Part shown: piece after piece, positions 22,673 to 34,718 of the stretch | Numbering within the stretch: the stretch's first letter is position 1 | Layout of the letters: each line of letters opens with the position of its first letter | Source of the DNA: Ignelater luminosus | Lineage: Eukaryota; Arthropoda; Insecta; Coleoptera; Elateridae | NCBI GenBank assembly: GCA_011009095.1 | Contig: VTPC01090543.1 | Location: 34,601 to 98,600, forward strand | Reading direction: 5' to 3' | Length of the DNA stretch: 64,000 bases | Notes under the pieces: generated by a model | Databases searched by the model: none | The model's input: only the letters and a program-made list of their open reading frames with translations | Told to the model about the DNA's origin: nothing | Translations under genes and position numbers: made by a program

Positions 22673-24032
22673 AGTCATCAAATCTAGTCGCTAGCTCTGG
22701 TGGTCTAAATTTTTTTAAGCGTTTGGGTTCGTTTGTCACATACACTAATTGTCTCGCAAGGATGCTTGGATGGTTTTTCACTTTATCATGATGTTTCAAG
22801 CTTTATCTCCTAATTTCCTCTTTGTCGGGCGGCACTTTTAAGTCATTTTCAATCACAAAGTTGGGCACATACCATGGGGCGTTAGCTATTGATCGGAGCA
22901 CTTTGATTTGGTATCATTGAATGATTTCGATGTTGGAAGGAGATGCTGTTCCCCAAAGTTGTATCCCATACGTCCAGATTGGTTTCAGGATCGATTTATA
23001 CACTAAAAGTTTATTGCTGATTGTCAGTTGAGAATTCTTACCTAACAGCCAATGTAGCTTTGGTGTATTGTAAAGCGAGTTGCTTCCTTTTTAAAAAAAT
23101 GTGCTTGCGCCAGTTCCATATTTTGTTTAGATGCATTTCTAAGTATTTGACTGAACCGATTTGGTTTAAGTGTTATCCTTTAAAGGTTACTGGTGGGCAG
23201 TAGCCTCTTCTTATATTTAGAGAATGCGATGTGAGTTGATTTAGCTTCATTAACTTTGATCCTCCAGCTTTTAAGCCAAGGTTGGGTTTTATCTACATGA
23301 ACTAGCAGTTTGCTTGAGGCAGTCACTGGGTTTGGGTGAGAAGACAGCACGCAGTATCGTCTGCGAAGGTGGTGGTGTTAATCCATCTGGTTTTGGCACA
23401 TCGGCGGTATATAGCAGGTAAAGCATTGGACCGATCACGCTTCCCTGTGGAACCCTAGAGAGAATGGGTAACAAGTAACTATATTCTCCGCGATTTTTGA
23501 CGTAAAAGAATCTGTTTGTTAGGTAGGTCAGCCGACGTACTGGCTTCTCCTGTAGATATAAAATTGAGATTATTCGCTTGGATTGCAGCCTGGAGTCTCC
23601 TACCATCTGTTCTTGTGATTCTAGAGTCCCAATACTGGTGTTCGTCATTGAAGTCACCTCCGCCAATAAATCTATTGCCAAGTATATGGAAATGGCGTAT
23701 TCTTCTTTTTTAATGTTATACTTAGATAGGCAGTATAATGCAGAAACGTTTAGTATTGTGGTTTTTTCATCTATGGCTGCCTTTGGGGCTTGTATAATTT
23801 TCTTGTCATATTTATCAACTAAGTGATGCTTGACGTTTTCTTTAATTATGACGGCTGTGCCACCATGTGCAGTACCGTCGGGGTGGTTGGTATTATAAAT
23901 TCTGTAGTGTGGGAAACTAACATAAATAAGAAGTATGTCGCTTTCGTTATTTTGCAAAAATTGTTTTATTTCTAGTGCATGTTGGTACAAGCCATCGGCA
24001 TTCCATATGTAAATTTCCAGAAACTGAATCAT
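22660..24032 (-). pseudogene. Jockey-type ORF2, endonuclease fused to reverse transcriptase by deletion
   Basis: A 247-codon open frame runs from 24032 to 23289. Endonuclease residues come first: LEIYIWNADGLYQHALEIKQ, PHYRIYNTNHPDGTAHGGTA and NVSALYCLSKYN. The text then jumps to reverse transcriptase: RRLTYLTNRFFYVKN, and LSRVPQGSVIGPMLYLLYTA, where relatives have GVPQGSVLGP. After a frameshift, segments equivalent to IWTYGIQLWGTASPSNIE are readable around 22970-22890. The catalytic YADD/FADD block is damaged (SQTILRAV). The ATG overlaps the ORF1 stop in a TAATG. The protein is not functional. Confidence 0.85.
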
Positions 24033-24690
24033 TAGGCTATTTTATTAGCAAGTGTCGTTATTAGGTTCATGATGGTACCCATCTGCGTGACTAATTGTTT
24101 CATCATTGTTTTTAATTCGTTGATGTCGTCCGTTTGTGTGTTTTGTCCGTTAAGCTGTATTAGTTGTGTATAACTGACACCACGTACAACGTTTGGTTGG
24201 TTGTTTCTGATTTGGTTGGTGGTGTCCCTTTTGAGTCTGAGTTGTGGATAAAGCCTCTTTTGTAGTATCTTATGCACAATGCATCCTCTACAGCTGGCAG
24301 CGTAGTTTTCCCCGCAGTTGACACATTTTACTTTGTTATTCTTAGTTGTTTTTGGGCAGGGTGTGGTTAAGTGTGGTTCTAGGCATTTGACGCACTTTTT
24401 TTTAGCAAAAATTCGTTGTATGGTCAAACCGTTGGCATTTGCTGCATTGTGGTCTTTCTCGTTTTGGAGTTTCAAAGTTAACACTTGAGTTTATAAATAG
24501 TTTGGTTTTATATATCTCCTTATTATGGTTTGCTGTGAGGAGATCAATAAAGAACAAAGATAGAGGTTTCTGGTTCTATTTTGTTTGGCATTCCAAACAT
24601 TGATCATCTTATGGCCAAATGATTCTAAGTTGGTCTTAATTTCTTAGGGATCTATTGAATAATTCAGGTTTTTTAGTACCACTGAGAAAC
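24032..24690 (-). pseudogene. Jockey-type ORF1 (gag-like) with CCHC zinc knuckles
   Basis: The 5' part reads VVLKNLNYSIDP, then TNLESFGHKMINVWNAKQNR, the region called PRE_C2HC in Jockey gag proteins. The first knuckle, CSKCQRFDHTTNFC, is a perfect C-x2-C-x4-H-x4-C. A frameshift near 24400 follows. The second is CVKCLEPHLTTPC, and the third, CVNCGENYAASC, has Tyr in the His position. The tail includes RGVSYTQLIQLNGQNTQTDD and ends LITTLANKIA. The stop TAA at 24034-24032 overlaps the ORF2 ATG. In an intact element the protein would bind the element RNA. The 5' truncation and frameshift make this copy non-functional. Confidence 0.8.
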
Positions 24691-24739
24691 TTCTGCTGTT
24701 TTTTCTTTGATAATAAAGTACCTAAAGATATAATGCGAA

Positions 24740-25060
24740 GAATGATTACTAATGTTATCAAAAGGCGTTTGAAATTTCTAAATTAATTGAAAAAGAGCTT
24801 GCATATTTTGTGAAACAAAAGCTTTCTTTTCCAGATTGAATCTGAATATAGAATTCCTCACAGCAGATATATCTACTTGGTCTACCGACAGAGATTTCAA
24901 GGAAGCTGTTGAAATAATTAAAAAAGTCAAATCTGTCAAAGATACTGCACAGCGAGGTGTCAAACTAATTTAAGATTACGATAATTACTTGTCAAAAGAT
25001 GAAGAGCAGAAGCAATTCATACTGGAAGAAACTTTACTACAAAACTCAATGTAAAATGTC
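24740..25060 (+). pseudogene. hAT-like transposase, C-terminal part beyond the nested LINE
   Basis: Frames on the plus strand read DISTWSTDRDFKEAVEIIKK, then VKDTAQRGVKLI, a TAA stop, and DYDNYLSKDEEQKQFILEE. This is the C-terminal block I associate with the same family as 21830-22610 (a conserved D-T-A-x-R-G-V-x-L-x-x-D-Y/F-N run followed by K-D-E-E-Q-K-Q). The order and strand fit a single gene interrupted by the LINE. Confidence 0.6.
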
Positions 25061-28000
25061 TAATACATAATCTAATTTTAAACAGCTATAGTGCTAGATA
25101 TCTACAAAAGTTCATAATCACGTTTTCAATCGCATACATACTAGGATGGGTTCAGTATAACGTGGTCATTGAATGGTTATGGGCTTGGGTGCAGATTGAT
25201 AGTTTTGAAGTAATGAAGAAAAATATTCAAGTAGTACGTATTTGTACTAGAAATAAATAATTGGAATCCTGGGTTTTATATTAATACAAATTAAAAGTCT
25301 TTTCTAGAAGTTAGAATGCCTTACATGAATCAACATGTTGGTAAAAGCGATACACACAGTAGAATTTGCAGTTTGAAATCGTATACCATAATTACTATAT
25401 CAGGTTTCTTATGCTCTGGTTAGAGTCATAATACATTGACAGTATCATGTTACGATGAATTAAGATTAATTAATTAAGATTACTGTGCTTGCAGTAGTAA
25501 TTCGCTTTCGAACATTAACAAATTTGTTTTCGTAGTAAACAACAATCTTTGTTGCTTAATTACTTGTTATTACCCTATCCTGTTTTAATAGTTATTTGTC
25601 AATTTTCAAACTTTCTCTCCTTTCAGACTTTTAGGTCAAGCTCATTAGCTACCAAGATACAATTAAACAATGGGTACCTACTGGAAGAAAACACGGACAC
25701 ACGCTTCACATTCCAGAGCTTGTTGAAACGACCTTTAACCAAACATCACGGGAGTAGGTCATCGGTGTAAGGGTGATTCCAATATTAAATTAAATTTGTG
25801 ATTGATCCTTACCCTCAATTATATCAACACACTATAGACTAAAACGTTGAGATTGAGATTTGTACAACTGCAATAGACTGGTCTATTTTCAGATTTATTA
25901 AATTTTTGGAAAGTTCTTTTCTTTAAATAGCAATTACCATACTCTAGAAACAGATGATTAGCAATAGCATCTTATTGATGGAGGAATACTAATCAGCTGT
26001 GCATGATCAAATTTTATTCTAGCAATAGTTGTTTGAAAAAACAGAAGAACTACAGTTTTTGTGCCAAGGTCTTTCACATACTGAGCGAGTCGTGAACAAA
26101 ATGTTATTGTTTTGTTGTGCATTCAGAAATTTGAAGTAAAAATGACTTCTCTTAGATTGGCCTCCTTTTATAGTCTGAAGTTATTAAAACATTACTTATC
26201 TCGATTTTAGATCAAATTGATTTAATTTCAACGAAAAGGGCCCGAATACCAATTGCCTTGGGCCTCAAGATAAAAGAACGTCGATTAAGATTTTAGATCT
26301 TTGTGGCACTGGATCGTGTTATTATTTCCTGGTTAAATTATCAATGTTAGAAAACGTAAAATTCTAATGTAACCTACGGTACTTTAAAATATAGGACGCT
26401 TTCTAAGAAATCAAAGAATTCTCAGAAGCACTGCAACGAACCAAACCAAAGTTGTTGCTTTGATTTTAATCAATATCGTAATTGTTATTCGTTGTTTGCA
26501 GTTCTTATTATTTAAATGTCAGACTGAGACTTTAATAATTCCAGAGGGCATCCTGATCACTTATGCTAAAATAAGGATTAAAAAGAAAGACATTTAAGCA
26601 TCGGGACAGTTCAATATCTTATACCATAATTTCTATTTTGGAAAAGATACTTTTGGGGATCGAGTTGATTGTTATTTTGTATTGTGTATACTAATCCAAA
26701 TGTAAAAGTGAACAGTTACGTTTGTGTTTCATATTTCTTTTTGTTAATGTATTACTGCAGAAGTGAAATTTAAAATGTGTTTGGTTATAACCATTTGCTT
26801 TTACAACTAAGAGAATATATTTGACAGAAAAAGATAAACGTTAAAACCTTAAACAGCAGTTAGCATTAAGTATCGTTAGTAACGTGGCACTAAACGACTA
26901 CTATAAATATTGTTAGAAAGTCGGCAAACGGGTGGCGTTTCCCGTTCTAAATTTAGAATTTAATCGAAAATTGCAGCTGAAACATTATCTAGACTTTAAT
27001 AAAGTGATTATGGTTCAAAGACGTTTAGTCACAGAATTAATCCAAAAGGGTTTTGATATGCATGCACAAGGAGTAATTATAAATTCTTCTTGTCTTTATA
27101 AGAAAATTTCCACTTTTCCTTTGATTGTTTAATCTTTCCGCTTATTAATTAGAAGCTTTGTTCGATAAATTAAATGAAAAAGCTCTCGTCCAACTCATAA
27201 CTCTGAGTTATTAACCAAAGGATAACATTTTTAAACATAAAGGGATTAAAATATCCCTGTTAATTAACGTTTAAGAATTCCGACTAAATAAGATTATGTA
27301 AAGCCCTTCGGTATACATCCGTATTTAAAATTAAGATATGAATTTCATTGCGGAAGATATTTCCGGGTTTAGTTTACTCTGCGCTTTCTGGCATGAAATG
27401 TGTTTATTGCGTTAGTAACCAACGGTTCTTGTTATAACATTGCTGACACGAAAATATACAACATTTTTATATTTAATAAGCATGAAATTCACTTAGTTGT
27501 ATAAAAATGCACTGCAAACTCAAAAAAGCTGCTAAATTGAGATTTTTCTCGTTTATTTACTCGATGCTATTTTTGTCGTTTCTGGTAAGAGCATCATGTT
27601 TTCCAAAATCCTGCTGTAAACATTAAATTATTATACCTACATAAAAATAATTTTTGTCTTTAATCTTAATAATTTATCTCTTCCAGTCTGCTGGATATTA
27701 TAATACAACCGTTGTGGGTAAAATGTTTAAAATGTTAATTATACTTTAGCTTACCTTTTTCGTGGTCCTTCTTGACATTAATTATGAATTTAGTGCTTCA
27801 AATTACTATCCATACTTATTTTTTTTTTATTCGACCTAATAAAGGGTGTCTACAACCTTAAAGCTTATTAAATAATATTTCTAGTTTAGTTCTACGTTGT
27901 TAATATTGTAAATAACATCAATAATAATCTGACCATTTTTCATTGTATAATTGACAGTATAATGAAATTTTTTATTAATAGATTGTGTACCTGAAAACAA

Positions 28001-30555
28001 CGAGATAAACAGTAACGATAAAAAAGGTTTACATAAAGACCGCCCTCTTAATAAACTCGCCCCCAGAACAAACCCGTCGTTCCCAGTTTATTTATTTAAA
28101 AACAATTTTTGTTTAAGTTCTTCTTAGATATAGATACAAATTTCTTTTTCTATACCAGATTCAATTATTATATCATTATCTTAATAACCTTCAGATAGTT
28201 AAAGAAAATTATGGGTTTCTACTATATAATTATCCCTTTCATTTCAAATAGGCTCCTAAAAGCAGAAGCATTGATTGTTTCAAAAACACTAACCGCTATG
28301 AAACACAATCTCCCGTTAGCAACTGTGAATTCGTCAATAAATAATAACATAATTCCTGGTAACTGTGGAGAGGTAATTTTGAATAATGGATTGGGATTAA
28401 AAAATTCAATCGATAAGGGAATAAAAATGAGGTGAAACTTTTACACTTAAATTGCAAATGAAATGTATCGTCCTTTTATCATATTATGGAACAATATTGA
28501 AAGACATTAATAAGAAACTTAACACAGAAATTGTGTTTTCATTATTGCTAGCAAACGATAAATTAAAAAAGTCTATAATATTATGAAAACTAGCAACACC
28601 AGATTACTTTTTGTCAAACAAACACCATACAGTAATCATAACATAACATAAGCAACCACAACAACCTAAAAATTCTCCTAAATTTATTAGGAGTTTTTAT
28701 TGGGGGTTTTAAAGAATTTGAAGAATCCTGAACGTGAAATACTGAGAGAATGATTCTTTTAGACTGGGGGTATTAACCCCCACAAAATTGTCAGTTGCAT
28801 TTCTTCATATTGAAACTGCGTATTTTGCTTTTCTAACAGTTCATTCAATGAATTTACAGTAGTTTATTCTTTCTTTTAGTTTATATGAGATAACTTTTAG
28901 ATGTAAACATCAAAGTTTTACTGTTCTTAAATTAATAATTACAACAGTCATTGAATTTTCATGAAATGCTGATGGCTCTATAATAACTGGTTGTGTAGTA
29001 CGCCGAAATGTATACAACTAACATTTTCTTAGTAAATACTCCATCAAGTTAAAGGTCAGTGCAAACCAGAGTGTATAACTTATTGAACTTAGTCGTGTCT
29101 GTCGGACAGACAGTTAGTACTTACTAATTGAAAAGTTTTTTAAGCAAAATCTATTTCTGGAACTTAAATTAATTATTAGCTTTTAAACCTAACGATACGT
29201 TTCTGGCTTGTCATAGAATACGTTTACTTCTTGAAATAAGCTCGCGACCGTTTGCTGCACCCTTAATTAAAACCAAAATAATGATGATAATAATAATAAT
29301 AATAAATAAACTGCAATTAGTAAGTATTCATGATTGAGACATTAGACTTTTTTCATGCAGGTAGTTTCTACTTTTATATTTAGCAAAACATACGCTTTGG
29401 ATCCTCTAGGTACTACTGCAACACAAATGCTTGAAATAACAAGAATATTTTCTCAATCTTCCTGTCGTCTAATGAGGACAGGCCGTACGCTCTTAAATAA
29501 ACTGAACCATCTTGTTTAAACTCTTCAACTTTTCCATTGTTTTCTGTTTGTTAATAATTTCTCTCAAACTACAACTACATTTTCTTATCTTGGAAAATTC
29601 GACTCTTCACGATATTTTATTCCTTTTCTAATCACCTAGCGAGATTGATTGTATTGTACATTACATTTACTCATACACTACCTGATTTAGTAACTCTTCC
29701 CCCTTTGGAATCATATGAGCCCATTATATACTGCTTGTAGAAAAAAGTAGGAAGATTTTTTACCTTCTCGATTGACTCGTTAAATGCTATGGATAGCAAC
29801 CAGACGTAAATGTCTATATTTCTTATTTACATTGGGATCCTGTTTTTTGAACAAGATATTTTGACACATCATAAATCATGTGTACTAATTCTTCCTGCTG
29901 GTCTTCTACCGAACGACTAAAAATGATTTTTAAGATCTTGGTATATTCTCCCCATTTCCACGTTAAAACAATCTCGAATGCGACAGCTCCACTTGGTCTT
30001 TTCAAACCGTGAAGCGCGTCAGCAATAACATTGTAAGAAGCAAATCAGAACAGAATACTTCTACATTTTTTTCTGTGTTTTTCATTCTGACCACACAACT
30101 AAATGTCCCTTTTATGTCCTTAAGACACAGAACCATTCATCCTGTAGTCAGTTCATTGCCCTATTAGAACGACAAGAAGGATCTGGTACAAGTCACCGCA
30201 AATTGTAGTACCACTGATTAACATTCAAAGTTAAGCTGCCCAAAAATCATTTCAAATTTGTACTTAACTGAATCGATCAAAAATACTACACCACTTTTAG
30301 AATTTTTAAGGTACAGTGGTTTTGAAAAATCCAAACGGCACTGAAACCTCAAAACGTTCGACTAAAAAAGATTATAACCAACTTAAAAATTAGTCTGGTG
30401 TAAGTCGGTGACTCTTAAAATCTGTCAAAGTCAACTTTCGTTTAAAAACTCTTAGAATCAAAGGTAAACAAGACCATTACAATCTTTTGATACTAAAAAC
30501 TCCTTAAAACAAAATAAATGGTAATACGTAAGCTTCTGTAAAGCACCCAGCATCA
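25061..30555. other. long intergenic stretch, no gene recognised
   Basis: Small ORFs at 25549-25770, 26932-27132, 28211-28435 and 29823-30005 show no recognisable motif. Features seen: a perfect 8-bp inverted repeat TGTCTGTC-g-GACAGACA at 29096-29112, a hairpin CTCCTAA-attta-TTAGGAG near 28674-28692, and an ATA microsatellite at 29283-29306. Exons of a host gene could be hidden here, but I cannot show any. Confidence 0.45.
29283..29306 (+). repeat. GAT/AAT microsatellite
   Basis: Short run atgatgataataataataat. Confidence 0.75.
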
Positions 30556-30559
30556 TACA

Positions 30560-30830
30560 GGTTCAAAGTTCTTTTCATCAAAAAACTTTTGACAATATGG
30601 AGACTCCAAAAATTCCTAGACACCCAGAACTCTCTCTGAGACCATCAGACAGGATTTAATCCTGGCAGATCTATTACAGACCCTATTCTCCATCTTCACA
30701 CAGACGTCACGGTAGCCTTTAACTTCCGACGCTGCGTAACGGACACATTTCTGGACATCAAGTTAGCTTTCGAGAGGCTTTTTTATAAACTCCGAGCCGC
30801 TTTTGTTCGGCTATCTATTTGCTCGTCAAT
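30560..30830 (+). pseudogene. LINE reverse transcriptase fragment
   Basis: The plus strand reads KFLDTQNSL, a stop, then DHQTGFNPGRSITDPILHLH, TFLDIKLAFERLFYKLR and AAFVRL. These correspond to the H-Q-x-GF-R-x-G-R-S-T and VFLDIxKAFDxVW-x-x-L-x-KL blocks of Jockey/CR1-like reverse transcriptases, with the first catalytic Asp in FLDI. The piece is short and flanked by unassigned sequence. No endonuclease or YADD is seen nearby. Confidence 0.65.
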
Positions 30831-30839
30831 ATCATGTGC

Positions 30840-31747
30840 AAGTGCATCGGGGCTTGTTCATGCTTTTACCTCTTTTGTTCTTTTCTACTGCCACGATATT
30901 CTCCGCTTCGCAGACCCCGACATGCGCCTGTCCTAAATCGCGGTTGATACCGGCCCGTAGATAACATTTCGATGGTCCGTCGAAGGATCGAGAATCCTAG
31001 CATTTGAACTCAGACGACTGAAAACTTGCCGATTCAGTTTGAACTTGTAAAAAATCGACATCAGTCACTACTATAGCTAGATTCGATCTAGAAGCCCTTC
31101 TGGAACTATGGGGCTGAAGCCTCCATTTTTGCTTTGGCATCACTTTCACCTCCCGCTGAGATGTAGCAACGTGCTAAAGCTCTACCGAAAAATCATTTAG
31201 CGGCACAGCAGCTTGCTTTCCGAGTTTCAAGTGATATTTGATAGGTTCAGACGTCGGCAAAGGCCCCCGTGTTTTTAAAGTCTTGATTTGCGCTGGAGTC
31301 GTTTGGTATCACCGGGCTGACGATTCCCATTATTGATACCCTGGTTGCTATACGTTGGAGGACATAGGCCCAGAAACGACAGTTGGTAACCCGGGATCAC
31401 TCTACCTTTGTAGGTGTGTAGGCTCCCAGGCTCAGCAGTCCCTGATCCGCTGATTAGGGAGAGGCGAAAGTGTATAATTTTGCTCTTCTGGGTGTCCGTA
31501 ATCAAATGCGTTTTGAACCGTGACGTTAGTAATTTGGCAGCTCTAAAGTCCACTACCTCACCACTGCCACAGTTTGCTTTTGTATTTCGTGACCATCAAA
31601 GAGCATATATTTCAAAAAATTAACTTCTTGGTCTCCTGAAATATTGCGCTTGTCGCGGGTTTTAATTGCTGCGCTTTTGCAGTAACATATGGGCATCACT
31701 ATCCTACTTGGTAGCACGTAGGCACCAATCCTATAATTTGGAACCAA
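30840..31747 (-). pseudogene. decayed coding region, family not recognised
   Basis: The minus strand has long lightly interrupted frames. 31553-31275 gives 92 codons (LLTSRFKTHLITDTQKSKII; GSGTAEPGSLHTYKGRVIPG; LGLCPPTYSNQGINNGN). A frameshift near 31275 leads into PLPTSEPIKYHLKLGKQAAV, then VATSQREVKVMPKQKWRLQP. The GC content is higher than in the flanks. It may be an ORF of a mobile element, and the reverse transcriptase scrap next to it on the other strand makes a mosaic likely. I do not recognise the family. Minus frames at 32279-32688 may belong to it. Confidence 0.35.
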
Positions 31748-34318
31748 TCAATAACAGTGTCGTCATGTTTTCTACTTCAATAATAAAAAGTTGCTAATTC
31801 AGTAAAATCAGTTTTGCTAACGACCAACATCTAAGACAACAAGAAGTTCTTCTTCACTACTTCAAACATCACGCCAAGCTCCCATGATATCGTCATTGCC
31901 AAGGACGCTGGCACCACTAACCGATTAATGAATGGCATCTGCTAAAGCTACCACATCAATCAACTTTGACCGAAGAAACTCCAGAAAGGTTAGAAGGGCT
32001 AGCCTGCCGTGGAAAATAAACAGCGACATCTCTGTTTCTCTCAGCTTGTTTTCGAGAATCATCGGCATCAGTTTAGATTGCATCTATGCACGTTATTAAT
32101 CAGCAAGGTGGTTTGCTTGAAACGTTTCCACTCCTCGTAAAAGATGTGACCGGTCGAAAATTTCTCCTATGTGCGTCAAGAATTCATAAAAGGTCAAGAT
32201 GTGAGTAGGAACAAAACATAAAACATTTTCTTGGGATTTTCATAATTCCATCTCAACTCAAGAACCCGCTCTTTATCTTTATGAGACGTGCTGACAACCT
32301 AACTCCAGAGTTGGGTTGACACTTCCCTCGTATTTAAGTAACCCACTCACCCCCGTCCTTGTGCCACGATCGTATTTGAGATTAACCTCCGACCCAACTG
32401 TTCTCAATAAGGTTTTACTCTGATTCTCCTTAGCAATAAGACCAACTGCCAGGACAGTATCTTTCCATTGAACCGCCAACATATCAAAACACACATCAAC
32501 AGCACAATAAGGAATTCCTGCAAGCATTGCGCCGCGATCATCCCAGAAGTCTCGTTGGTCACAACAACACAGAATAGCCGCACTGCCACCAGATTACACA
32601 AAATTTTGCGTTCGCGTTCATCACACGATTCAATTTGAACAGAGCACAACCTGCATTGAACTTTTACGTCGTATCTCCAGAAAACCAATTAAATTTATAA
32701 TTATGATCAGAAAAAAGCCTCTTTGAGAATGGTAACGCAAGAATTATTTGTTTTCTTGCTTGATTTGGCCTCCGAGCTCTCACTCTTTTGGTTTTGATTT
32801 TATATTCATGAAGGGGTATAAAAATTCTGAATCACAAAAATATTTCTTGGATCAAATCGCTTTTACGGGTATTGATCATCAATTTTTTGTCATAAAAAAA
32901 ATTGTTCTAATAAAGTCTGGTCTGTTTTTCATGTCTATGATATAGATCTACAGAGCACTATTGTTGCCTTTTTTTGGAGCAACAAAACTCCAGGGAGTAA
33001 CAAGCGCTGCTGCTTAGATTTTTAGAGTTGTTTACAGTTTCGACTTAGATTCTAACAGATGTCTTTATTGATAATGTATTGAAATTTTGAAAGAGTGAGA
33101 TAGCTGACAACGCAAGAAGGTAGATTGACATCTTGCGACTCACGAGAATTTGTACAATTATACCGATTGTTTATTAAAAAATTTTAAACCCGCAAGGACG
33201 TGAGGAAATAGATTACAGCCCGTTATTACAGAACCTTGTTGAAATAAGACGGAATGTTCAAAGAAGACTGCAGTCACAAGACACTGAAACAACGACTTGA
33301 AGAATTTCTAGCAATACAGATCAATGGAACGGAAGTTTGCGACAGTCAAAATTACATTGCTTGCTAGACGACAAACAGACGCCGTAACATCTGAAGATAT
33401 TTGTACACGACGTCATAATTCGGTGTCTGATTTTTACCAGGAATGGTTCTTCAAGCGTATTTTTGCCTGACTGTTTACTTCAGTTATTTCCACGCTTTAT
33501 TAAGTGTTGCTGATGCTTCTGATTATATTCTTAAAGTATGTTCGTTTGCATGTAATTCAACAATTTTTTATTTGATTTAAAGGATTTATATTTGCTTATC
33601 TGTTATTTGCTTAGCATTATTTAGTTTTTATTTACTGTTTTGTTTTAGGTTAGGACCTGATTACTTAAAAAAAAGATATTATTAAATATTAGTTGTGGAA
33701 TAACGGGTAATATGTTTTTTTGTCAGAACTGATTGTTTACAATAAACAAATATTTAAAAGGCTAAATGAAAAAGCATTTGATTAAAACAAGCTTATGTTA
33801 TTGACACAGTTTAACTCAACCCAACTAAAACTAATACGCTAATATATAACAAACCAAAATGCTCTAACCAACCGTAAAACAAACTAATAAATTACTACAT
33901 CGGTTTTAATTAAGGATAAAGTCACAATTTCTATTTTGACAAAATTAATTCATCAAATTGTTCTAACGCTCTAAGATTCCTATCGGCTGAAACACTTTAC
34001 ATACAAAATCACAGCGAAATCTAACCTAAATATCTGATCAACAACGTTGTTACATAATGCATTAGAAAGAAAATTAAAGCAACAAAAGAAAGAAGAGAGA
34101 ATCAGAAACTTATAAAAATGAAACAGGTTGCTTACGGAGAATACAAAAAAAATCTTACTAAAAATGCTATTTCTTTTCAGAGCGACATGAAAGATTCTAT
34201 GCACGGTATTTCACACTGTATTTGGCGCGTGATACGTACTTTCTGTTTTTTATGATAAATAAATTCTAAAATATTTACATTTTATATACATATAATATTA
34301 CAGGAAAGGTTTAACATT
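31748..34318. other. no recognisable gene
   Basis: 31748-32700 is moderately GC-rich with minus-strand frames (32688-32404 and 32527-32279) that I cannot identify. 32700-34318 is AT-rich and has no open frame of note. Confidence 0.45.
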
Positions 34319-34718
34319 NNNNNNNNNNNNNNNNNNNNNNNNNNNNNNNNNNNNNNNNNNNNNNNNNNNNNNNNNNNNNNNNNNNNNNNNNNNNNNNNNN
34401 NNNNNNNNNNNNNNNNNNNNNNNNNNNNNNNNNNNNNNNNNNNNNNNNNNNNNNNNNNNNNNNNNNNNNNNNNNNNNNNNNNNNNNNNNNNNNNNNNNNN
34501 NNNNNNNNNNNNNNNNNNNNNNNNNNNNNNNNNNNNNNNNNNNNNNNNNNNNNNNNNNNNNNNNNNNNNNNNNNNNNNNNNNNNNNNNNNNNNNNNNNNN
34601 NNNNNNNNNNNNNNNNNNNNNNNNNNNNNNNNNNNNNNNNNNNNNNNNNNNNNNNNNNNNNNNNNNNNNNNNNNNNNNNNNNNNNNNNNNNNNNNNNNNN
34701 NNNNNNNNNNNNNNNNNN
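34319..34718. other. assembly gap (400 N)
   Basis: A run of exactly 400 undetermined bases, probably a scaffold gap of estimated or fixed size. Confidence 0.99.

Larger units (their letters stand above)
22645..24700 (-). mobile_element. Jockey-type LINE, internally deleted, inserted in the hAT-like gene
   Basis: ORF1 (gag-like with zinc knuckles) is followed by ORF2 (endonuclease and reverse transcriptase), both on the minus strand, with an ATT-repeat tail at 22645-22672. The 5' end near 24700 falls inside ORF1, so the copy is 5'-truncated, as LINEs often are. It separates two parts of one transposase-like reading frame, so it inserted later than that element. ORF2 has a large internal deletion joining the endonuclease to the middle of the reverse transcriptase. 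Confidence 0.85.
19592..25060 (+). mobile_element. hAT-like DNA transposon remnant, split by a nested LINE
   Basis: The left terminus CAGGGGCGGATTTAG at 19592 has the form of a hAT-type inverted repeat end. A transposase-like protein of a type common in insects is read on the plus strand in two blocks, 21830-22610 and 24740-25060, separated by a minus-strand Jockey-type LINE. A short frame at 20029-20139 (LIKQWLNDYDCFSSDGITF) could be the N-terminal zinc-finger leader of the same protein. I find no matching right terminus, so the right boundary is only the last recognisable coding. Assignment to hAT rests on the terminus and a CxxH-like segment and is tentative. Confidence 0.5.
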
